Of a stretch of 47,732 bases of DNA, positions 16,712-31,895 are shown piece after piece. How positions within the stretch are numbered: position 1 is the stretch's first letter; each line of letters begins with the position of its first letter. Where the stretch lies: NCBI RefSeq assembly GCF_014205635.1, contig NZ_JACIIV010000027.1, positions 1 through 47,732 of the forward strand. The letters are read 5' to 3'. A program made the translations under genes and the position numbers. A model generated the notes under the pieces. The model did no database searches. It was not told the origin of the DNA and was given only the letters and a program-made list of their open reading frames with translations. Source of the stretch: Polymorphobacter multimanifer (GTDB taxonomy: Bacteria; Pseudomonadota; Alphaproteobacteria; Sphingomonadales; Sphingomonadaceae).

Positions 16712-16742
16712 AAAGGGCGGGGAGCACTCCCCGCCCTTTTTT
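16712..16742 (+). terminator. Intrinsic terminator of rplJ-rplL, copy 1
   Basis: AAAGGGCGGGGA pairs with TCCCCGCCCTTT around a 4-base loop, ending in six T residues. It lies 31 bp after the rplL stop. The A-run ahead of the stem would let it work on the opposite strand as well. Confidence 0.92.
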
Positions 16743-16857
16743 CGTGTCCGACGGCGCGGCTTTGCCGCGCTCACCCGAACGGCGGCCGTTGGCTGGAGGC
16801 CGATTGCGCAGCGATCGGGCGAAGCCACCGGACTCGCCGGAGGCCGGCCGGCATGAG

Positions 16858-16888
16858 AAAGGGCGGGGATCACTCCCCGCCCTTTTTT
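16858..16888 (+). terminator. Intrinsic terminator, copy 2
   Basis: This is the same 12-bp stem as copy 1, with loop TCAC and six T residues. It lies between rplL and the convergent outer-membrane protein gene, so it can also serve that gene from the minus strand. Confidence 0.88.
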
Positions 16889-16997
16889 CATGTCCGACGG
16901 CGCGGCTTTGCCGCGCTCTATCTTTTTTCTGAACTTCGAAAGCCCAGCCGGACTCGCGGGCAATGCCCGCGGCCGGCCACGCAGTTCAGTGCAAAGC

Positions 16998-17606
16998 CTA
17001 GAAGTGGAAGATCAGACCGCCCATCGGCCGGATGCTCTTGCCTTCAAAGGTCTCGACCGAAAGGCGCAAGCGCGCGCCGGACTGGCCGGTCAGGCCACCC
17101 AAGCCAATCTCGCGCGGGCCGACTTCGACGCCGAGACCATAGACCCAGCCCTTTCGATCGTTGAAGCCCTGGCCGGTTGCGCCCCGGGCGATGAAGTTCT
17201 GGTCCGACTGCACTTCGTACCACATGTGGCCGACGCTGCCGTAGATCATGCCGGTTTCACCTGCGCGAAAGCCGGCGCGGCCGCGAACGCCATACTCCCA
17301 ATCGATGTTGCCGAAGCCCTTGGCACCATGACCTTCCACGCCGATGAACAAGGGGCCGAGCGGCACATTGGCGCCGAGAACACCTTCGATCACTGCACCA
17401 TCGTAGCGTGCGCCGGTCGTGCTCTGGAAATCGGGCTTGCGATCATAGAGATGGTAGCCGCCCATGATGCCGAAATAGGGCTCGAAGCCGAACGGCCGCG
17501 AACCATCGGGGCTGGTTGCGGTGGTTCCAACGGCATCCTGCGCCACCACGGGAGCGGAGAGACCGAGTGCGAGCGCAAGCGCGCCTGCCGAAAAAAGCAT
17601 CTTCAT
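16998..17606 (-). CDS. Outer-membrane beta-barrel protein
   Basis: This 202-residue protein has a signal peptide (about residues 1-22, APVVA-Q). The mature part has alternating aromatic/small-residue strands typical of small 8-stranded OmpA-like or porin-like barrels, for example FEPYFGIMGGYHLYDRK, GPLFIGVEGHG, YGVRGRAGFRAG and MIYGSVGHMWYEV. It ends in phenylalanine (GGLIFHF), the usual signal for outer-membrane assembly. An AAGGA site precedes ATG 17606. The gene lies between rplL and rpoB, on the strand opposite to them. No specific function can be assigned. Confidence 0.82.
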   Translation of the reverse strand: MKMLFSAGALALALGLSAPVVAQDAVGTTATSPDGSRPFGFEPYFGIMGGYHLYDRKPDFQSTTGARYDGAVIEGVLGANVPLGPLFIGVEGHGAKGFGNIDWEYGVRGRAGFRAGETGMIYGSVGHMWYEVQSDQNFIARGATGQGFNDRKGWVYGLGVEVGPREIGLGGLTGQSGARLRLSVETFEGKSIRPMGGLIFHF

Positions 17607-17710
17607 TGCATATCCTTAACGCAAAGCCACGAGAACTACCGCTGTTTTAAAGCGGCATGAGTGCACAAGTGGCCCCCTTGGCCATGGTTCCAGCCAGATT
17701 TCGAAGTCTG

Positions 17711-17738
17711 TGCACTGTTGCATTTTTGCTACAGTGCA
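17711..17738. promoter_or_regulatory. Inverted repeat in a divergent promoter region
   Basis: TGCACTGT (17711-17718) and ACAGTGCA (17731-17738) form a perfect 8-bp inverted repeat with a 12-base spacer. It lies between the divergent outer-membrane protein gene (start 17606) and the cupin gene (start 17791). It could be an operator for a dimeric regulator. It is seen once in this window. Confidence 0.4.
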
Positions 17739-17790
17739 ATCTGGTGCGACTCCCGCTTGTGCAGGAAGGCATCGCGCCTATCATGATGCC

Positions 17791-18183
17791 ATGGCGGTTT
17801 CACTCCTCCGGTCCTTCGTCCACCTCGGCCCTGCCGGCAGCGCGGTCGAGCAGCCGCCGTTTTCGGGAATGGACTGGTATGAGCATTATGCCGCGCGCCA
17901 TGATGCCGATGGCAGCGACGGCCGATTGCTCAGCATGTTCGAGTTCACCGAAAGCTGGGCGATGTGGGAGATGCATCCGGTCGGCGATGAGGTCGTCATC
18001 TGCACCTCGGGCTCGATGATCCTTCTGCAGGAGCTTGCCGATGGACGCACCGCGCGCATCGTGCTGCAGGCCGGCGACCACGCCATCAACCCGCGCGGCT
18101 GCTGGCACACGGCGGACCTTGACCGGCCGGCCGCCGCCATCTTCATCACCCCGGGGCTGGACACGCAGCACCGTCCGCGCTGA
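17791..18183 (+). CDS. Cupin-domain protein
   Basis: This 130-residue protein has a single cupin-like barrel. The region EMHPVGDEVVICTSGSMILLQ resembles cupin motif 1 but lacks a full His-x-His pair, and AGDHAINPRGCWHTADL resembles motif 2 with His in GCWHT. Metal binding is therefore possible but incomplete by canonical rules. ATG 17791 is used; the frame stays open upstream to 17710 without a better start. It is encoded just upstream of rpoB on the same strand and divergent from the outer-membrane protein gene. The function is unknown. Confidence 0.75.
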   Translation: MAVSLLRSFVHLGPAGSAVEQPPFSGMDWYEHYAARHDADGSDGRLLSMFEFTESWAMWEMHPVGDEVVICTSGSMILLQELADGRTARIVLQAGDHAINPRGCWHTADLDRPAAAIFITPGLDTQHRPR

Positions 18184-18225
18184 CGCCGCCGGCGAAACCC
18201 TCTTCCCCTGCGGACTGCATGGCCC

Positions 18226-18231
18226 TATATG
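18226..18231 (+). promoter_or_regulatory. Possible -10 element upstream of rpoB
   Basis: TATATG occurs 226 bp ahead of rpoB in the gene-free stretch 18184-18457. Seventeen bases upstream is TTCCCC, a poor -35. Because two terminators and two genes separate rplL from rpoB, rpoB needs its own promoter or readthrough from the cupin gene. This is the best candidate I see, and it is weak. Confidence 0.25.
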
Positions 18232-18457
18232 AGTTCCACAAGGCGGCCCTTTCGGGGCTCGCTTTCCTGAATTCTCCGGGACACGGCCTTTTCGAGCGAG
18301 TTTGGCCGCGACGCATGGGAGGACACAGGGATCAATCGCCAGTGCCGTGTGGCATCCGGTCGCAGCATTGCGATGGAGGCCCCGCGGCTTTTGTTGTCTT
18401 TGCAATCCCCCAGCGGTTGCAAGGGCGCCGGACACCAACGAGAGGCGACCGATTTCC

Positions 18458-22609
<4,152 letters not shown>

Positions 22610-22660
22610 CGCACCGGCCCTGCGCCGCGCTCTCCCCTTCTCGTCCTGAAAGGAATCCCC

Positions 22661-26809
<4,149 letters not shown>

Positions 26810-26829
26810 TCGGGCACGGCCCTGAAACG

Positions 26830-26861
26830 AGCCCCGTCGGTGCAAGCCGGCGGGGCTTTTT
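26830..26861 (+). terminator. Intrinsic terminator after rpoC
   Basis: AGCCCCGTCGG pairs with CCGGCGGGGCT (11 bp, one wobble) around a 6-base loop and is followed by a T-run. It lies 20 bp past the rpoC stop. Confidence 0.93.
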
Positions 26862-26897
26862 CATGGATGCGGCGCGCTGCCGCAACCGCGCCATAAT

Positions 26898-28136
26898 ATG
26901 CGCGTAATACAGTCCATGATGTACGAGGAGTTTCATCCGGGCAGCGGGCCTCCCGCCAACCGGCCTGGCGGTCTGACCGCCGAGGGCCTTCGCATCGTGC
27001 TGTTCTCGGGCAACTACAATTATGTGCGGGACGGCGCCAATCAGGCGCTCAACCGCCTCGTCGCCTATCTCGAAAGCAAGGGCGCCACTGCCCGCATCTA
27101 TTCCCCCACCAGCGATCACCCGGCATTCGAGCCGGCAGGCACGCTGGTGTCGGTGCCATCGGTGAGCATCCCCGGCCGCGCCGAATATCGGATCGCGCGC
27201 GGGCTGCCGGGCAAGCTGCGCCGCGAGATCGCCGAGTGGGAACCGCACCTCTTCCACCTGTCCGCACCCGATCCGCTCGGTCACAGCGCCAAGAAGCTGG
27301 CCAAGAGCCTGGGGGCACCCGTCGTCGCCTCGGTGCACACCCGCTTCGAGACCTATTTCGAATATTACGGCTTCGGCTGGGCCCGCCCGGCCGGAGAAGC
27401 CATTCTCAAGCGCTTCTACCATGGCCTCGACGAGGTGTTCGTCACCTCGCCCGGCTTCGGCGAGATGCTGCGCGACCAGGGGCTGATCGAGCACGCCGCC
27501 ACCTGGAGCCGCGGTGTCGACAAGGAGCGCTTCTCGCCGGCACGGCGCGCGCCCGAGTGGCGGCGCAGCCTTGGGATCTGCGACGACGATGTCGTCATCG
27601 GCTTCGTCGGCCGCCTGGTGCTGGAAAAGGGCCTCGACATGGTCGCCGCGGCGGTGGCCGAGCTCAAGCGCCGCGGCGTGCCGCACAAGCTGCTGGTGGT
27701 GGGGGAAGGCCCCGCGCGCGCAAAGTTCGAGGCGCAGGTCCCCGATGCCATTTTCACCGGCTTTCTTGATGGCACGATGCTCGCCACCGCCTTTGCCAGT
27801 GCCGATCTGCTCATCAACCCCTCGATCACCGAGACCTTCGGCAACATCAACATCGAGGCGCTGGCGAGCGGAATCCCCGTCGTCGCCGCCATCGCCTCGG
27901 GCAGCAGCTGCATCATCGAGGATGGCGTCACCGGCCGGCTGGTGCCGCATGCCGATGTGACGGGCTTCGCCGATGCGCTCGAACATTATCTTGTCGATCA
28001 TGATGCCCGCCACGCGGCAGGTGCCGCCGGACTCGAAGCCGCCATGGCCTATGATTGGGATGCCATCAACGGCGCCGTGCTTGCCCGGTATCTGGAAATC
28101 ATCGCCGCGCACGCACCGCCTGCCGCCGCCGGATAG
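26898..28136 (+). CDS. Glycosyltransferase family 4 (GT-B fold), MgtA/SqdX-like
   Basis: This protein of about 412 residues transfers a sugar from an activated donor, probably to a membrane lipid or polysaccharide acceptor. The N-terminal Rossmann domain starts GLRIVLFSGNYNYVRDGAN and includes SVHTRFETYFEYYGF. The C-terminal donor-binding domain has VIGFVGRLVLEKGLDM, LLVVGEGPAR and the EX7E-type block NPSITETFGNINIEALASGIP. The pattern resembles alphaproteobacterial mannosyltransferases and sulfoquinovosyl or glycolipid synthases of GT4. The exact sugar is not readable. There are two plausible starts, ATG 26898 and a nearby downstream ATG. It stands alone between rpoC and ssrA. Confidence 0.88.
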   Translation: MRVIQSMMYEEFHPGSGPPANRPGGLTAEGLRIVLFSGNYNYVRDGANQALNRLVAYLESKGATARIYSPTSDHPAFEPAGTLVSVPSVSIPGRAEYRIARGLPGKLRREIAEWEPHLFHLSAPDPLGHSAKKLAKSLGAPVVASVHTRFETYFEYYGFGWARPAGEAILKRFYHGLDEVFVTSPGFGEMLRDQGLIEHAATWSRGVDKERFSPARRAPEWRRSLGICDDDVVIGFVGRLVLEKGLDMVAAAVAELKRRGVPHKLLVVGEGPARAKFEAQVPDAIFTGFLDGTMLATAFASADLLINPSITETFGNINIEALASGIPVVAAIASGSSCIIEDGVTGRLVPHADVTGFADALEHYLVDHDARHAAGAAGLEAAMAYDWDAINGAVLARYLEIIAAHAPPAAAG

Positions 28137-28144
28137 GCACCTGC

Positions 28145-28173
28145 TTGCACCTGGTCGCCGCAATCCCTATATC
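28145..28173 (+). promoter_or_regulatory. Promoter of ssrA
   Basis: TTGCAC (28145-28150) and TATATC (28168-28173) are separated by 17 bases. Transcription would start near 28180, exactly where the tmRNA acceptor piece is predicted to begin. Confidence 0.7.
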
Positions 28174-28178
28174 GAGGG

Positions 28179-28480
28179 GGCTCGGGAAACCGGGCTATGG
28201 CAATACAGGATGGCGTGAAATAGACGCAGCGGACCCGGGGGCAGTACCCGGCGGCTCCACCATCATTCCCCCCGGTTGTCGCGGGGATGTCTGGGGCCGA
28301 ACCAGGATCGACGTGTGTTCAAAGACGATCATCTTTGCCCGGCCTGAATGCGCCGTTAAACCGTTCAAAACACCATAAATGCCAACGACAACGAGGCATT
28401 CGCAATCGCAGCGTAACACAAGGTCCTCACGGACTTAGTTACACTGGCCGAAAGCGCGGCTGGGCCGAGCCGGGCAACAG
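28179..28480 (+). ncRNA. ssrA: Transfer-messenger RNA, circularly permuted two-piece form
   Basis: The gene is arranged as in alphaproteobacteria, acceptor piece first. The acceptor piece ends CGGCTCC-A-CCA at 28262. After about 30 bases of spacer the coding piece begins GGGGCCG at 28293; these seven bases pair with CGGCTCC (one G-U) to rebuild the acceptor stem. The resume frame starts GCC at 28381 and encodes ANDNEAFAIAA, stopping at 28416. This is a degradation tag with the expected hydrophobic Ala-Ala end. GGCTCGG (28179-28185) and CCGAGCC (28465-28471) can pair, joining the 5' end of the acceptor piece to the 3' end of the coding piece. The outer boundaries are estimated. tmRNA rescues stalled ribosomes and marks the product for proteolysis. 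Confidence 0.93.
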
Positions 28481-28550
28481 AATCGGACACCGGCGGTACG
28501 GGGAGCACCGAGCAACAGAAGCTCCCCACCTTTGCTCGAGGAGAGGCTCC

Positions 28551-28679
28551 ATGCGCATCGCTCCCGTCAACACATGGTTCAAACCCAAGCGGATCGGCTG
28601 GGGCTGGACGCCGGCGCGACCCGAGGGATGGGCGGCCATTGCCGCTTTCATCGTGCTGCTCGCCGCGTTGGCGGGTTGA
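28551..28679 (+). CDS. Small membrane protein of 42 residues, unknown
   Basis: ATG 28551 is preceded by GAGGAGAGG and opens a 42-codon frame. The first half is aromatic and basic (NTWFKPKRIGWGWTPARPEGW) and the second half is a single hydrophobic helix (AAIAAFIVLLAALAG). This WFxPKRxGxGWTP-x-GW pattern followed by a transmembrane helix is one I recall from short conserved alphaproteobacterial proteins of unknown function, often longer than this. The good ribosome site and the pattern argue it is real. It lies between ssrA and sspB. Confidence 0.6.
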   Translation: MRIAPVNTWFKPKRIGWGWTPARPEGWAAIAAFIVLLAALAG

Positions 28680-28752
28680 CACGTCGCCGCGAGTGCTTGA
28701 CCGAGCGGCACGGCTTCGCCACCAAAGGCGAGGCCGACCACCCGGAGCAGCC

Positions 28753-29220
28753 GTGACCGAAACCCCGCCCGACAGCCTGATCCCCTACGACGATATCGTC
28801 CAGGATGCTCTGCGCGGCGTGGTGCAGCGCGTGCTGATGCGCATCGATGCCGATGGCGGGCTCCCTGGCAGCCATCATTTCTACATCGCCTTTCGCACCC
28901 GCGCCGCCGGGGTCAACATTCCGCGTCACCTTATCGAACGCTATCCCGACGAAATGACCATCGTCATCCAGCACCGCTATTGGGAGCTCGCGGTCCATCA
29001 CGACAGTTTCGAGATCGGCCTCAGCTTCAACCAGGTGCCGGCAAAACTCCACATCCCGTTCAGCGCCATCACCGGCTTCGTCGATCCCGCGGTCAATTTC
29101 GCGCTGCAGTTCGCGGCCCCCGCCGACACTGCGCCGCCGCCGCCCGAGCCCAGCCCGGAGCCGCCGACCGAAGATCCCGGTGGCAATGTCGTGGCGCTCG
29201 ATCGCTTCCGCCGCAAGTGA
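28753..29220 (+). CDS. sspB: ClpXP adaptor SspB (alphaproteobacterial type)
   Basis: This 155-residue protein is a stringent-starvation-protein-B-like adaptor that binds ssrA-tagged proteins and delivers them to ClpXP. The fold-defining part starts SLIPYDDIVQDALRGVVQRV and contains GSHHFYIAFRTRAAGVNIP, YPDEMTIVIQHRYWELAVHH and FSAITGFVDPAVNFALQF. A proline-rich linker follows, and the protein ends NVVALDRFRRK, a short conserved tail that in this family docks on ClpX. GTG 28753 is chosen because GGAG lies just ahead of it and the upstream frame is not conserved-looking. It is next to ssrA, whose tag it should recognise, and its stop overlaps the gmk start (GTGA). Confidence 0.88.
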   Translation: MTETPPDSLIPYDDIVQDALRGVVQRVLMRIDADGGLPGSHHFYIAFRTRAAGVNIPRHLIERYPDEMTIVIQHRYWELAVHHDSFEIGLSFNQVPAKLHIPFSAITGFVDPAVNFALQFAAPADTAPPPPEPSPEPPTEDPGGNVVALDRFRRK

Positions 29221-29879
29221 CCGCCTTCGCCACCCCAGGCTCGGCCACGCCGGCACGGCGCGGGCTGATGTTCGTCATGTCCTCGCCTTCGGGAGCAGGC
29301 AAGACCACGCTCAGCCGCCGTCTTCTGCGCGAAGATCCCGGCATCACCCTGTCCGTCTCGGCCACCACCCGGCCGCCGCGCCATGACGAAACCGACGGCA
29401 AGGATTATTATTTCGTCAGCCCCGAGCGCTTCCAGACGATGGTCAAGGATCATGAGCTGCTCGAATGGGCTACCGTCTTCGGCAATCGCTACGGCACGCC
29501 GCGCGCCCCCGTCGAGGCCGCGCTGGCCAGCGGCAGCGACGTGCTGTTCGACATCGACTGGCAGGGCACCCAGCAGCTGCAGCAGACCGACGCGGCATCG
29601 GACCTGGTGCGCATCTTCATCCTGCCCCCCGATCTCGGCGAGCTCGAACGCCGGCTGATCGCACGCGATACCGATCACCCCGAAGTGATCGCCGATCGCA
29701 TGGCGCGCGCCTGTGACGAAATCCGCCACTGGGGCGAGTATGATTATGTGCTCCTCAACGAGAGCATCGAGACCTGCCTCGCCGAGCTGCGCGCCATCCT
29801 CAAGGCCGAGCGGCTGCGCCGCAAGCGCCAGCTCGGGCTCGCCGATTTCGTCCGCGCCATGCTCGGCGAGGGCGGCTGA
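29217..29879 (+). CDS. gmk: Guanylate kinase
   Basis: This 220-residue enzyme phosphorylates GMP to GDP with ATP, feeding GTP and dGTP synthesis. It has the P-loop SSPSGAGKTTL, then VSATTRPPRHDETDGKDYYF, which contains the GMP-binding residues. ELLEWATVFGNRYGTPRAPV, DIDWQGTQQL and the lid with RLIARDTDHPEVIADRM follow. The chosen GTG 29217 overlaps the sspB stop as GTGA and gives an 18-residue leader before MFVMSSPSG; ATG 29269 is the alternative. The following gene overlaps its stop by one base, so sspB, gmk and the next gene form a coupled unit. Confidence 0.95.
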   Translation: MTAFATPGSATPARRGLMFVMSSPSGAGKTTLSRRLLREDPGITLSVSATTRPPRHDETDGKDYYFVSPERFQTMVKDHELLEWATVFGNRYGTPRAPVEAALASGSDVLFDIDWQGTQQLQQTDAASDLVRIFILPPDLGELERRLIARDTDHPEVIADRMARACDEIRHWGEYDYVLLNESIETCLAELRAILKAERLRRKRQLGLADFVRAMLGEGG

Positions 29880-30544
29880 TGCGCTCCGCGTTTTCGGGCG
29901 CGCTGCCGGCCCTGCTGCTGCTCATGGCAGCTTCAGCGGCATCCCCCGTTGCAGCGCAACCCGCCGCCACCAGCTGGCAGGGGCGCATCCAGGCCGAGGA
30001 CCGCACGCGCATGGCCGGCCTCTGGCGCGCCTGGACCCGCAGCCTTGCCGATATCGATGCCGCCGGCGGCCGCGAGGCGCTGGCTGCCCTTGGCCCGGTC
30101 GCCATTCCCCCCGTCGAGCCGCTGCCCGGGCGCCGCACCGTCGTGGCCTCCGATACGCTGCCCCCGCCTGGGGAATATGAGTGCCGCACCATCCGCATGG
30201 GCACCCGCGACGATGGCTGGCCGCGCGATGGCGTGCTGCCGCTGCAGGTCGGCGACTGGGGCGCCTGCGCCGTGGGTGCAAGCCACAAGCATGCCCCCTT
30301 CGCACTTGGCATGAGCGAGGGCGCGCAGCAGCTGTCCGGCGGACTTTGGCCCGATGGTGACCGCATGGTGTTTCTCGGCGCCCTGGCGCTGGCCGGCGAG
30401 CCGGGGCAACGCGCCTATGGCGATGATCCCGATCGCGATCACCTCGGCGTCCTCCGCGCGCTGGGCCCCGACCATTGGCGTCTCGAACTGCCCTGGCCGC
30501 GCTGGCAGTCGAACCTCCTGCTTGTCGAAATGCGGCGCCGCTAG
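29879..30544 (+). CDS. DUF4893 domain protein, exported
   Basis: This 221-residue protein has a signal peptide (about residues 1-26, SPVAA-Q) and then matches my recollection of the DUF4893 family, common in sphingomonads and without known function. Typical blocks are IQAEDRTRMAGLWRAWTRSL near the mature start, LPPPGEYECRTIRMGTR, and the C-terminal LGVLRALGPDHWRLELPWPR followed by a LLLVEMRRR ending. Its ATG shares one base with the gmk stop. A palindromic intergenic element follows it. Confidence 0.8.
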   Translation: MRSAFSGALPALLLLMAASAASPVAAQPAATSWQGRIQAEDRTRMAGLWRAWTRSLADIDAAGGREALAALGPVAIPPVEPLPGRRTVVASDTLPPPGEYECRTIRMGTRDDGWPRDGVLPLQVGDWGACAVGASHKHAPFALGMSEGAQQLSGGLWPDGDRMVFLGALALAGEPGQRAYGDDPDRDHLGVLRALGPDHWRLELPWPRWQSNLLLVEMRRR

Positions 30545-30644
30545 AGTGTGTTTCGCAAAAGTGGACACCGGTTCTTGCGACAAAAACACACGAAAACAAG
30601 AATTAGACCCGCGTTTTGATCACATCAAAACGCAATAGGGTCTA
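30545..30644. repeat. Palindromic intergenic element, possible bidirectional terminator
   Basis: Two palindromes lie between convergent genes. The first (30553-30580) is imperfect, with TCGCAA and TTGCGA ends around AAGTGGACACCGG. The second (30604-30644) is nested. TAGACCC and GGGTCTA form an outer stem. Inside it, GCGTTTTGAT and ATCAAAACGC form a perfect 10-bp stem with a 3-base loop. Between them is an A-rich stretch. I recall similar dispersed intergenic sequences in alphaproteobacterial genomes; only one copy is in this window. Confidence 0.65.
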
Positions 30645-30660
30645 GACCGCAGCGAACCCC

Positions 30661-31662
30661 TCAGTGCGCCAGCCGGCTCTTCCGCATCGTCATCGTCGCC
30701 ACCAGCCCGCCCTCATGCCATTCATAGGCGATCGAGCCAGCAAGTTGCTGCCGCAGGCAACGCTCCACCATCCGGCTGCCGAACCCGTCCAGAACCGGCA
30801 CCGTCTCGATCGGCGGACCACCACTCTCCGCCCAGATCAGCGACAGCGAATCATCCTCCACCGTCGTTGTCACATTGAGCAGCCCCTCCTCGCACGACAG
30901 GGCCCCGTGCTTGACCGAGTTGGTGGCCATCTCATGGATGAGCATGGCCAGCGCCGTCGCCGTCGCCTGGCCCACCCCGATCCGCACGACCGCAACCCTG
31001 ATCCGGCCTGCAAACGCCCCCTTGTCATCATAGGGGGAGAGCAGCACCGACAGGATATCGCCCAGCAGCGCCGCCTTGCCCTCGGTGCCCGGTAACGGTC
31101 GGACGAGATCATGCGCACGGCCCAGCGCCATCAGCCGCTGCGTCAGGCCCTCCGCCATCTCCTGCGCCGAGGCCGCCGAGCGATAGGTGATCTGGGTGAG
31201 CCCGGTCGCCACGGCGAGCAGGTTCTTCACCCGGTGGCTCATCTCGCCCGCCAGCAGTTCATTCCCCTCCTCGGCCTGCTTGCGCCCCGTCACATCGAGG
31301 AAGATGCCGAACTTGCGCCGGTTCACCATCTCGGCATCGGCACCCTCGCCGCGTGCCGAGATCCAGCGGACATTGTCGTCGATCATGATGCGAAAATCGG
31401 TTTCGAACGCACCGGCCGCTGCACGGGTGGCTTCGAAGGCGGCGCCCACCCGGTCCCGGTCGGCAGGGTGGATATGGGCGGAAAGCTCCTCGAAGCGCAC
31501 TTCCTCCGCCCATGGCAAGCCCCACAGATCGAACGCTCGTGCGTCCATGGTGAAGCGGTCGGTGTCGACATTCCACGACCAGAGCGCAACGCACGCCGCA
31601 TCGATCGCCAGCCTGAGGTGCTCCGATGGCCAGACCTGTGCGGCCACGGTTTGCGTTTGCAT
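30661..31662 (-). CDS. HWE-family sensor histidine kinase with PAS domain
   Basis: This protein of about 333 residues is a soluble sensor kinase. The N-terminal PAS/PAC domain (about 14-128) includes LWSWNVDTDRFTMDARAFDL and ends FLDVTGRKQAEE. The kinase domain follows, with the phosphoacceptor in GEMSHRVKNLLAVATGL (His143), RLMALGRAHDLV, the N-box IHEMATNSVKHGAL and the WxE motif LIWAESGGP that gives the family its name. The C-terminal G-box is GFGSRMVERCL. There is no membrane segment. ATG 31662 (MQTQTVAAQV) is preferred to an upstream ATG at 31803. No response regulator is adjacent, so its partner lies elsewhere. Confidence 0.88.
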   Translation of the reverse strand: MQTQTVAAQVWPSEHLRLAIDAACVALWSWNVDTDRFTMDARAFDLWGLPWAEEVRFEELSAHIHPADRDRVGAAFEATRAAAGAFETDFRIMIDDNVRWISARGEGADAEMVNRRKFGIFLDVTGRKQAEEGNELLAGEMSHRVKNLLAVATGLTQITYRSAASAQEMAEGLTQRLMALGRAHDLVRPLPGTEGKAALLGDILSVLLSPYDDKGAFAGRIRVAVVRIGVGQATATALAMLIHEMATNSVKHGALSCEEGLLNVTTTVEDDSLSLIWAESGGPPIETVPVLDGFGSRMVERCLRQQLAGSIAYEWHEGGLVATMTMRKSRLAH

Positions 31663-31895
31663 GTCGTCATTCCCGATCAGCGAGGAACGGTCCACGCAGG
31701 CGAGCCGCCGCCGAACAGCATTTCTGCCGCGAAACTCGTCCCCGACCAACAATTCTACACCGATTCCGCGCTGCGCGCTCAAGTATATTAGCCTGACGCT
31801 CAATCATCACGTTTGCAGGCGCGAAAATGCCGAAGCCGGGCGCCTGATGACGACGGGCGCTCACACGACCCCACCGGGCCTCCCAGGCCCGAGGT

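Larger units (their letters stand above)
16683..16918 (+). repeat. Tandem duplication of a terminator-plus-hairpin module
   Basis: Two copies of a unit of about 90 bp lie at 16683-16772 and 16829-16918, an offset of 146 bp. Their last 72 bp differ at only two positions. Each holds an intrinsic terminator and a second hairpin GCGCGGC-TTT-GCCGCGC. The first 18 bp of each unit and the spacer are more diverged. With the flanking bases this accounts for the gene-free stretch 16681-16997; I see no ORF in it. Confidence 0.9.

Noticed and set aside
17707-17740. Possible attachment site or transposon end at the inverted repeat
   Set aside because: No direct repeats, integrase or transposase nearby; a regulatory palindrome in a divergent promoter is simpler.
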